From the NCBI GenBank assembly GCA_905235615.1, contig CAJOMB010000017.1, forward strand, positions 1-15,088: a DNA stretch of 15,088 nucleotides. Direction: 5' to 3'. Made by a program: the position numbers and the translations under genes. Below, piece after piece: positions 9,086 to 15,088 of this stretch (position 1 is its first letter; each line of letters starts with the position of its first letter). The notes beneath the pieces were generated by a model, which made no database searches, had not been told where the DNA came from, and saw only the letters and a list, made by a program, of their open reading frames with translations. The stretch comes from an uncultured Bacteroidales bacterium (GTDB lineage: Bacteria; Bacteroidota; Bacteroidia; Bacteroidales; UBA932).

Positions 9086-9122
9086 TTTTGCAAATGTAAT
9101 CATTCTTTTGCAAAATGCAAAA
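9086..9122. promoter_or_regulatory. Palindromic operator of the toxin-antitoxin promoter
   Basis: TTTTGCAAAA (9106-9115) is a perfect palindrome and TTTTGCAAAT (9086-9095) a near copy; their centres are 20 bp apart, about two helical turns. A third half-site, TGCAAAA, lies at 9116-9122. The copies cover the -7 box and the spacer, where a ribbon-helix-helix repressor would block RNA polymerase. Confidence 0.6.
9091..9121 (-). promoter_or_regulatory. Promoter of the toxin-antitoxin operon
   Basis: On the minus strand TTTG (9118-9121) and TACATTTG (9091-9098) are 19 bp apart. The expected start near 9085 gives a leader of about 12 nt before the antitoxin ATG at 9073. Confidence 0.75.
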
Positions 9123-9148
9123 AAATCCCGCCCAAAAATTGAGCGGGA
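9118..9148 (-). terminator. Intrinsic terminator of the glycoside-hydrolase operon
   Basis: On the minus strand a 10-bp stem (9148-9139 with 9135-9126, one G-U pair) with a 3-nt loop is followed by seven T residues (9119-9125). It lies about 20 bp after the stop codon of the GH13 alpha-amylase. The T-tract runs into the TTTG box of the next promoter. Confidence 0.9.
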
Positions 9149-9168
9149 ATCCAAAAGGCAGAAAAACC

Positions 9169-10497
9169 TTACTTGGTAAGGACCACGTACGCACCCGGAG
9201 CCAGGGAAAGGTCCACGGGGCCTTCCACCTTCTCACCGGTGAAATGGTTGGTATAGACCACATCCGGAATGACGAACGCAGGCGTATAATCTTCCTTGCC
9301 GAAGTTGGCCATCACAACCACCTGGTTCTCACCCTTGGTACGGGAGAAGGCCACTATTCCCTCCGGGACTTCCCACCAGTCCAGTTCTCCCCCGCGCTCG
9401 CCGGCGGCAAGGGCTTCATTCTGATGTTTCAAATCCACCAGACCCTTCCAGAAGGCAGTATACGCATTGGGCGTCCAATCCGTGATGGGATCCTTCTCAA
9501 AGAATTCCAGCCTGCGGTTCAGGCCGATTTCCTGGCCCGTGTAGATGAGGGGCTGGGTATTCGGGAGGGTGAAGCAGAGCACGGCGCAGGCATCGGCATA
9601 GATGCCCTCGCGCTCGAATTCGGTGCCGCTCCAGGAATTCTCGTCATGGTTGGAAGTGAAGCTGAGGCGGAAGGCCTCTTTGGGGAATTTCTCCGCATCC
9701 CGGGCCACATAATCCTTGAGGTCGGAGACCGTCTTCTTGCCCTGGGCCAGGCTGTTCAGCAGGTGGTGCAGTTCCCAGGCATAGTTGGCGTCGAAGGTCT
9801 CCCACGGATCGGCCAGATTCTCCCGCTCGGCCTCGGCCAGGAGGTAGATTTCCGGGAAATCGGCATTCATTTTGGGGAGGATGGCCTTCCAGAATTTGGC
9901 GGGCATCTCGCCGGCGGCGTCGCAGCGGAAGCCGTCCACGCCCTTGGCCAGCCAGAAGCGCATGGCATCGTCCTGGGCCCACCAGACCTCCTCGTTCTCA
10001 TAATTGAGGCTGCGGGTGTCCGTCCAGTCGAACTCATAAATGGCATTGCCCAAGGAGTCGCGCTCGTAGAAATCGGCCGGTTTTTCGTTCATCCAGACAT
10101 TGTCCGGAGCGGTCTGGTTGGCAACCCAGTCCAGGATGAGCTTGAAGCCCAGTTCATGGGCCTTGTCCACCAGGCTCTGGAAATCTTCCATGGTTCCGAA
10201 CTCGGGATTCACCTTCTTGTAGTCGGAGATGGCGTAGTAGGAACCCAGGGTACCCTTGCGCTCCACAATGCCAATCTCGTACATGGGCATGAGCCAGAGC
10301 ACATCCACGCCCAGCTCTTTCAGACGGGGCAACTGGGCTTCCACGCCCTTGAACGTGCCTTCCGGCGAGAACTGGCGGATGTTCACTTCATACACGACGC
10401 TGCCATAAGTCCATTCCGGATGGGCCGGCGTCTGTTTCTTGTTGCAGCCCGTAAGCACGGCGGCTACGGCCAGCAGGAGGAAAGAAATTCGTTTCAT
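9169..10497 (-). CDS. GH13 alpha-amylase-family lipoprotein
   Basis: This 442-residue enzyme should hydrolyse alpha-1,4-glucan oligosaccharides. It starts with a lipoprotein signal (MKRISFLLLAVAAVLTGC, lipobox LTGC, Cys18). Residues after the cysteine (NKKQ) lack the acidic Bacteroidetes surface-export signal, so a periplasm-facing location is likely. The catalytic barrel contains DGFRCDAAGE with nucleophile Asp193, LLAEAE with acid/base Glu222 and FTSNHDE with Asp285, then QEIGLNRR. Region I reads DWVANQ (123-128), with Gln where most GH13 enzymes have His. A short beta domain (WEVPEGIVAFSRTKGENQVVVMANF to the end) closes it. It is the last gene of the operon, 5 bp after the SusA-like gene and followed by a terminator. 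Subfamily and exact product specificity cannot be read from the sequence. Confidence 0.92.
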   Translation of the reverse strand: MKRISFLLLAVAAVLTGCNKKQTPAHPEWTYGSVVYEVNIRQFSPEGTFKGVEAQLPRLKELGVDVLWLMPMYEIGIVERKGTLGSYYAISDYKKVNPEFGTMEDFQSLVDKAHELGFKLILDWVANQTAPDNVWMNEKPADFYERDSLGNAIYEFDWTDTRSLNYENEEVWWAQDDAMRFWLAKGVDGFRCDAAGEMPAKFWKAILPKMNADFPEIYLLAEAERENLADPWETFDANYAWELHHLLNSLAQGKKTVSDLKDYVARDAEKFPKEAFRLSFTSNHDENSWSGTEFEREGIYADACAVLCFTLPNTQPLIYTGQEIGLNRRLEFFEKDPITDWTPNAYTAFWKGLVDLKHQNEALAAGERGGELDWWEVPEGIVAFSRTKGENQVVVMANFGKEDYTPAFVIPDVVYTNHFTGEKVEGPVDLSLAPGAYVVLTK

Positions 10498-10502
10498 ACT
10501 GT

Positions 10503-12464
10503 CTATCGTTTGAATTCTATAATAATAGCCTCTTTGGGGCCGATGGAAAGGCCGTCCTTCAGGGTGACCTTTTCCCCGGTGACCACGTCGATGCCCGTCA
10601 CGGGACCTTCCACAAACTCGCGGTAGTGGTTCCAGTCCAGGGTTCGGGGTTCCAGGTTGTTATTGATATACACAAATACGGCGTCCGTGTCCGTGTAACG
10701 GAAGAAGGCGTAGGAGTTGTCCGTGATATTCACGGGACCCACGTTCTTTCGGGAAAGGAAGTGCAGCGTCTTCCCTTCCTGAACGGCCTTGCAGCCCTTT
10801 CTCCAGCGGAAAAGAGCCCGGGTATAGTCATGCAGCTCCACAGGCGAAGAGAAGAGTTCCGGAGCCTGCGCCCGGCCGATGGCCGTAAACAGATTGGCCG
10901 GGTCTCCCTCCCAGCCGCCGGGGAAGTCGATACGCTTGGCCCCGTCATGGGAAGGGACGTCCTTGCGCTCCAGGAACATCATCTCGTCGCCGTAGTAAAG
11001 CTGCGGGATGCCGCGGACGGTGGCCAGCAGGGCTATGGCCAGCTTCATGCGGGCCGGATCCTGCCCCAGCATGTCACCGGTGCGGGCATGGTCGTGATTG
11101 GCGAAGAAAGTGAGCATGTGGGAGAGGTCCTGGTAGGCAAAATCCTGCGCCAGAATGGAGTAGATGCGGGTCATGCCCTCATCCCAGTTCACCTTGTCTT
11201 CCTGCAGGGCGCGGATCAGGGCGTTCTGCAGCGGGAAGTCCATGATGGAAGGCAGATGGGAATTGAAGCCGTTCCTGTTGGGATTGTCCTTCTGCCAGTA
11301 GGCTACCTGCGGGATGTTCATATCCCAGCACTCGCCCACGATGTTCATCTTGGGATATTCATCCGTCACGGCCTTGCACCACTGGCTCATGGGCTCCGGC
11401 TCGTTGTACGGATAGGTGTCCACCCGAAGCCCGTCCAGGCCGGCATATTCCGTCCACCAGATGGCCCACTGCTGGAAATACTTGAGCACGAAGGGGTTTT
11501 CCAGATTCATGTCCGGCATGGACGGGACAAACCAGCCGCTTTCCTGCCGCTCCAGGTCCCGCTGCGAGGCATGCGGATCCATGTACACGGAGAAGAGCGC
11601 ATTCATCTGCATGTAGGGCTCGTTCACATGGTACCAGTCCTTGAAAGGCGTGTCCTCCATCCACCAGTGGGCGGTGCCGCAGTGGTTGGTCACGATGTCC
11701 ATGATTACCTTGAGCCCGCGCTTGTGCGCCTCCTCAACGAAGGTCTTGTACAGCGCATTGTCCCCAAAGCGGGGATCGATATGATAATAGTCCGCGCAGG
11801 CATAGCCGTGGTAGGATTCCCGGGGCTGGTTGTCTAACAGCAGCGGCGTACACCAGATGGCCGTAGCGCCCAGGTCTTCGATATAATCCAGGTGGTCGAT
11901 GATGCCCTGCAGGTTGCCGCCATGACGGGCCACGGCGTCGGCCCGATCCACCTTGTCCGGCAGCTGAGGCGCCGTCCAAGGCACCAGGGAGCCGTCTTCA
12001 TAGGCCTTTTCAGGCATCGCGGAGCAGGCAAAACGGTCCGGCATGACAAGATAGACCATATCGGCCGTGGTAAAGCTTTCCCGCCGGGCACTCCCCTCCT
12101 CCCGGGCCTGAATCAGGTAAGGGTAGCGGATGGTCTTCCCCTCGCGGGAAAAGAGGAAATAATACGTTCCCGTCTGGGCCGACGGGGCCACCTCCACATC
12201 CACGAAGAGAAAATTGGGGTTGTCCGCCTTATGCACTTTCTTGATGCTGAGGCCCTTCCCGGAGACGGAGACTTCACAGGCAGAAATATCCGGCCCCTGC
12301 ACCATCAGCTGCAGGCTGGTTTTCATCCCCGTCCACCAGCTCAAGGGTTCCACCCGGCTGATTTCCTGCAGGGTAGCGTCGGGAAAATCGGCTTTTACAG
12401 CAGTTTGGCCGCAAGCGGCGGCACCAATCACAGCAGCCATCAACAGTGTCTTTTTCATCCGCAT
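10503..12464 (-). CDS. SusA-like GH13 neopullulanase / cyclomaltodextrinase
   Basis: This 653-residue enzyme resembles SusA of the starch-utilisation system, a periplasmic neopullulanase acting on maltodextrins and pullulan. After a signal peptide (MKKTLLMAAVIGAAACGQ, possibly a relaxed lipobox at Cys18) comes an N-terminal beta domain typical of cyclomaltodextrinases (about 28-120, VEPLSWWTGM...LQLMVQG). The GH13 barrel follows: MVYLVMPDRF, DIVTNH (256-261), DGLRVDT with nucleophile Asp349, VGECW with Glu378 and FFANHDH with Asp458; all conserved residues are intact. A C-terminal beta domain ends in IGPKEAIIIEFKR. ATGs occur at 12464 and 12458; the second gives a more typical MKK start and is favoured if the promoter at 12466-12496 is used. 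It lies 6 bp after the GH2 gene and 5 bp before the alpha-amylase. Confidence 0.93.
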   Translation of the reverse strand: MRMKKTLLMAAVIGAAACGQTAVKADFPDATLQEISRVEPLSWWTGMKTSLQLMVQGPDISACEVSVSGKGLSIKKVHKADNPNFLFVDVEVAPSAQTGTYYFLFSREGKTIRYPYLIQAREEGSARRESFTTADMVYLVMPDRFACSAMPEKAYEDGSLVPWTAPQLPDKVDRADAVARHGGNLQGIIDHLDYIEDLGATAIWCTPLLLDNQPRESYHGYACADYYHIDPRFGDNALYKTFVEEAHKRGLKVIMDIVTNHCGTAHWWMEDTPFKDWYHVNEPYMQMNALFSVYMDPHASQRDLERQESGWFVPSMPDMNLENPFVLKYFQQWAIWWTEYAGLDGLRVDTYPYNEPEPMSQWCKAVTDEYPKMNIVGECWDMNIPQVAYWQKDNPNRNGFNSHLPSIMDFPLQNALIRALQEDKVNWDEGMTRIYSILAQDFAYQDLSHMLTFFANHDHARTGDMLGQDPARMKLAIALLATVRGIPQLYYGDEMMFLERKDVPSHDGAKRIDFPGGWEGDPANLFTAIGRAQAPELFSSPVELHDYTRALFRWRKGCKAVQEGKTLHFLSRKNVGPVNITDNSYAFFRYTDTDAVFVYINNNLEPRTLDWNHYREFVEGPVTGIDVVTGEKVTLKDGLSIGPKEAIIIEFKR

Positions 12465-12465
12465 A

Positions 12466-12496
12466 CAAAATTACAAAACAAGTCTGGTCTTTCCAA
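12466..12496 (-). promoter_or_regulatory. Internal promoter at the end of the GH2 gene
   Basis: On the minus strand TTG (12494-12496) and TAATTTTG (12466-12473) are 20 bp apart, a full consensus match. The TAA of the -7 box (12471-12473) is the GH2 stop codon. Expected transcription starts near 12460, making the two GH13 genes separately expressible. Because part of it lies in coding sequence, chance resemblance is possible. Confidence 0.55.
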
Positions 12497-14855
12497 GCCC
12501 GGAGGCGCGGACGGTCAACGTCACGGGGCCCTCTCCAGTCCGCCGCACAATGGCCGATGCCTTCCCGTGGAAGGCCGGCAGGGCGGGGCTGCAGAAAGGA
12601 ACGTGGGAGGTAGGGTCTCCGGCATCCGTAGCCACCAGCACGGCCGGGCCGCTCACGCTGAAAGTGAGCGTATTGGCCGCATCCGGCACCAAGGTGCCCC
12701 TGGCATCCAGGATATCCACATTCACATAGGTGAGTTCAGAACCGGCATAGTCCACGAAGGCCTTCAAGCGGGAAGGCTTCTGCGCCGTCTTAACCTTGTC
12801 CCGGGCCCATTCCCGGCCGTTCCGGTAGCAGACCACCTCCACGGTTCCGGGCTGGTAAACCACATCGTTCCACACAATCCGGTAGCCCTCTTTGGTTTTC
12901 CGGCCTTGGGAGACGCCGTTCACAAAGAGTTCGGCCTCGTCTCCGCTGGTATACACATGTACGGGTGTCACCTGTCCTTCCCGGCCGGGCCAGGTCCAGT
13001 GCGGGAGGATGTGGGCCATGGGCAGATCGGGCTGCCAACGCGCCTGGTACAGGTAGAAGCGGTCTTTGGGGAAGCCGGCAAGGTCCATGATGCCGAAGTA
13101 AGAGCTGCGGGAGGGCAGCGGCACGTCGCTGATCACCTGCCCCCAGGATTCCACCATCTTGCGGTAGGCTTCCTTCTCCTCCTCCGTGTGGAAATTGGTA
13201 AAGACGGAAGGGTCCATATTGAAAGGCGTGGGTTCTCCCAGATAATCGTAACCGGTCCACACAAACTCTCCGGCGCACTGGGGAACCACGTCCTCATACT
13301 GCCATTCGTAGTCCGGCCTGGAGGCCCAGCCGGGGGCATAAAGGTCGTAGGAACTCACCTGGAAGGGCGGATTCATGTCCCAGCCCTTTCCCTTCTCCTC
13401 CTCCACCGGGAAGCGGTAGTACCCGCGGGTGGAGATGCAGGAAGAGGTCTCGGAGCCCAGCACCGGCTGGCCGGGATGGGCATCCACAAACTCCTGGTAC
13501 AGATGCGGCTTGTAATTGAAACCGTAAACGTCTATGGTCTTGGCATAGTCCTGCGAGGCGGCCCAGGGATTGTCGTTGCCGGCCGTCGTGAGCCGCGTAG
13601 GGTCTTCCCGGTGGCAAAGGTCCGTGAGCATCTGCGGAATCCACCAGCGGGCGCTGTCCCCCTGTTCCCCACATTCGTTGCCGATACTCCAGAGAATCAC
13701 GGAAGGATGGTTGCGGTCCCGGTGAAGCAGGGCGGTCAAGTCTTTCTGCGCCCACTGCTCAAAGAGCTCCGCATAGCCGTGGGGCTTTTTGGCATAGGTC
13801 CAGGTGTCTGTGAGTTCGTCCAGGACCAGAAAGCCCATCCGGTCGCAGAGGTCCAGCAGCTCCGGTGCAGGCGGGTTGTGGCTGGTGCGGATGGCGTTGC
13901 AGCCCATTTCTTTCAGCTTCAGGAGGCGGCGAGTCCAGGCGTCCTCGTTCCAGACAGCTCCCAGCGCTCCCGCATCGTGATGCAGGCAGACGCCTTTCAG
14001 GAAGGTCTTTTCTCCGTTCAGGTAGAAACCGTCGGCCTTGAACTCGATTTCACGGATGCCGAAAGGCGTCTCATAGATATCCGTGGTGCCGTCCTGCGCG
14101 GTAACGGTGGTGCGGGCGCAATACAAGACGGGCGAAGCAGGGCTCCAAAGCCGGGCCGATGGAATGGTGAATTCCTGACACACCACCCGTCCGTCATAGA
14201 CCTGGCCCAGGGTTTCGGCAGAGGCCACAAGGGCATCGGCCAGGAAAATCTGCGTAACAATCCCGGCGGCCTGCGGCCTATCCGTCTGCAAGCGAATTTC
14301 CAAGGAAACCTTGGCGTCATTACCCTCTATGGCACATTTCGCGAAAGTGCCCCAATGGGCCACGGAGGTGGGAGCCTGGCGGGTCATCCATACGTTGCGG
14401 TAGATGCCGCCGCCGGGATACCAGCGGGAGCTCTCCTCCTTGTTGTCCAGCTTCACCACAATCTCATTGTCGCCTTCCCGGAGCCAGGGATTCAGTTCCA
14501 CGGCCCAGGAGGCATAGCCATAGGGCCAGCCGCCGGCTTCCTGTCCGTTCACCAGCACCTTGCTGTCAGACATGGCGCCGTCTATTTCCAGCCGGATCCG
14601 CCGTTTCATGTCATCGGCCGATACGGAGAGCGTCTTGCTGTACTCCGCCTTTCCCCACCAGGGAAGCTTGCCCGTTTCTCCGGGATATTCCTGACGGAAA
14701 GCGCCTTCCACACCCCAGTCGTGGGGCAGATCCAGCACGCGGTATGCTCCGTCCTTGGAGAAAAGCCAGCCCTCATTCCACAGGGTCCGGCCGAGGGGTT
14801 GCGCCTGCAGGCCCAGGGCACTCAGGCACAGAAAGAGGATCAGGATCTTTCTCAT
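12471..14855 (-). CDS. GH2 beta-galactosidase, secreted, with DUF4982
   Basis: The 794-residue GH2 enzyme probably removes terminal beta-linked galactose from galacto-oligosaccharides in the periplasm. A Sec signal (MRKILILFLCLSALGLQAQ) is followed by the sugar-binding jelly roll (about 20-160, with WNEGW, LPHDW and RWYPGGGIYRNVW), an Ig-like domain (to about 280) and the TIM barrel from FYLNGEKTFLKGVCLHHD. SIGNECGEQGD holds the acid/base Glu394 and VLGSETSS the nucleophile Glu469. DUF4982 (about 620-690, HVYTSGDEAELFVNGVSQGR) and a C-terminal Ig-like GH2 domain (from about 705) follow, as in many Bacteroidetes beta-galactosidases. I start at the ATG at 14855, which overlaps the GH53 stop as ATGA; a frame from 14867 adds four unlikely residues. 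Exact glycosidic specificity is inferred from the GH53 neighbour. Confidence 0.9.
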   Translation of the reverse strand: MRKILILFLCLSALGLQAQPLGRTLWNEGWLFSKDGAYRVLDLPHDWGVEGAFRQEYPGETGKLPWWGKAEYSKTLSVSADDMKRRIRLEIDGAMSDSKVLVNGQEAGGWPYGYASWAVELNPWLREGDNEIVVKLDNKEESSRWYPGGGIYRNVWMTRQAPTSVAHWGTFAKCAIEGNDAKVSLEIRLQTDRPQAAGIVTQIFLADALVASAETLGQVYDGRVVCQEFTIPSARLWSPASPVLYCARTTVTAQDGTTDIYETPFGIREIEFKADGFYLNGEKTFLKGVCLHHDAGALGAVWNEDAWTRRLLKLKEMGCNAIRTSHNPPAPELLDLCDRMGFLVLDELTDTWTYAKKPHGYAELFEQWAQKDLTALLHRDRNHPSVILWSIGNECGEQGDSARWWIPQMLTDLCHREDPTRLTTAGNDNPWAASQDYAKTIDVYGFNYKPHLYQEFVDAHPGQPVLGSETSSCISTRGYYRFPVEEEKGKGWDMNPPFQVSSYDLYAPGWASRPDYEWQYEDVVPQCAGEFVWTGYDYLGEPTPFNMDPSVFTNFHTEEEKEAYRKMVESWGQVISDVPLPSRSSYFGIMDLAGFPKDRFYLYQARWQPDLPMAHILPHWTWPGREGQVTPVHVYTSGDEAELFVNGVSQGRKTKEGYRIVWNDVVYQPGTVEVVCYRNGREWARDKVKTAQKPSRLKAFVDYAGSELTYVNVDILDARGTLVPDAANTLTFSVSGPAVLVATDAGDPTSHVPFCSPALPAFHGKASAIVRRTGEGPVTLTVRASGLGKTRLVL

Positions 14856-15088
14856 GGGGCGAAGCAATCCAGGATATTGGTGGGTTTGTAATCGGCACTG
14901 AAGGCGCCCTGGTCATAGGCGCCCCAGGGGCTGGTAACGGTCTTTCCCGTATATTGGGTCAGTTCTGCCGGCTTCTCGTAAATGGACGGCTTCCAGCTGC
15001 CGTTCACCTGCGGCTCCCAATAGAACACGCCGGCGCATTGGTCTATCTTCTTCACCTCCGTCAGGAAGGAGGAGAGCACGGAAGCGGC
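14852..15088 (-). CDS. GH53 endo-beta-1,4-galactanase, C-terminal end
   Basis: Only the last 78 residues are present; the gene continues beyond the right edge. The frame includes AGVFYWEPQVNGSWKPSIYE and SPWGAYDQGAFSADYKPTNILDCF, which are the C-terminal strands of arabinogalactan endo-beta-1,4-galactanases: the conserved 'GVFYWEP' segment of the barrel end and the 'WGAYDxGAFxxDxxPT' tail. GH53 cleaves internal beta-1,4-galactan linkages of pectic side chains. Its catalytic glutamates would be upstream, outside the window. The TGA (14852-14854) overlaps the GH2 ATG by four bases (ATGA), so the two are coupled, as expected for a galactan-degrading pair. In related Bacteroides loci SusC/SusD-like transporters lie next to such a pair and could be just beyond this edge. 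Confidence 0.88.
   Translation of the reverse strand, partial: AASVLSSFLTEVKKIDQCAGVFYWEPQVNGSWKPSIYEKPAELTQYTGKTVTSPWGAYDQGAFSADYKPTNILDCFAP

Noticed and set aside
9074..9154. 27-residue N-terminal extension of the antitoxin
   Set aside because: The stretch contains the promoter, operator palindromes and a terminator, so it is regulatory DNA.
8244..9179. Plus-strand frame running from the candidate RNA across the toxin-antitoxin genes
   Set aside because: It is antisense to the PIN and ribbon-helix-helix genes and passes through the strong hairpin at 8319-8348; the translation shows no domain.
11892..14891. 999-codon open frame on the plus strand opposite GH2 and SusA-like genes
   Set aside because: It spans two real minus-strand genes and their junction; the composition is typical of an antisense shadow and it lacks a promoter.

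Overview
The window looks like a Bacteroidales chromosome segment of fairly high GC (rumen/gut type; genus not resolved). The evidence is repeated use of the Bacteroidetes promoter (-7 TAnnTTTG with a TTG/TTTG box 19-20 bp upstream), absence of strong Shine-Dalgarno sites, Bacteroidetes-style signal peptides and lipoproteins, and typical polysaccharide-utilisation glycoside hydrolases. No phage, IS, CRISPR, tRNA or rRNA is visible.

Layout. (1) 1-4412, minus strand: a tight operon read from high to low coordinates. It holds a PurL-half-like protein, a PIN-PhoH ATPase, FolC, and the N-terminal part of a secreted protein that may be an alpha-2-macroglobulin-type protein; gaps are 1, 2 and 21 bp. 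(2) 4501-7224, minus: pyruvate phosphate dikinase (ppdK), with its own promoter and intrinsic terminator. (3) 7352-8167, plus: a four-TM LytTR-type DNA-binding regulator, divergent from ppdK with back-to-back promoters. (4) 8168-8354: a gene-free interval with AT-rich inverted repeats, a good promoter, a 5' hairpin and a strong terminator-like hairpin. Together these suggest an unannotated RNA of about 80 nt. (5) 8355-9073, minus: a ribbon-helix-helix antitoxin / PIN ribonuclease toxin pair with a palindromic operator. (6) 9169-15088, minus: a glycan-degradation operon with a GH53 endo-galactanase (C-terminal end only), a GH2 beta-galactosidase, a SusA-like GH13 neopullulanase and a GH13 alpha-amylase lipoprotein, closed by an intrinsic terminator.

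How the genes work together: GH53 and GH2 fit depolymerisation of pectic beta-1,4-galactan, and the two GH13 enzymes fit alpha-glucan (starch/maltodextrin) breakdown. A promoter embedded at the GH2 stop codon could let the starch half be expressed separately. The most interesting points are the candidate small RNA beside the LytTR gene, the PurL-half paralogue that has lost recognisable active-site motifs, and the recurrent compact architecture in which a terminator U-tract or a stop codon doubles as part of the next gene's promoter.
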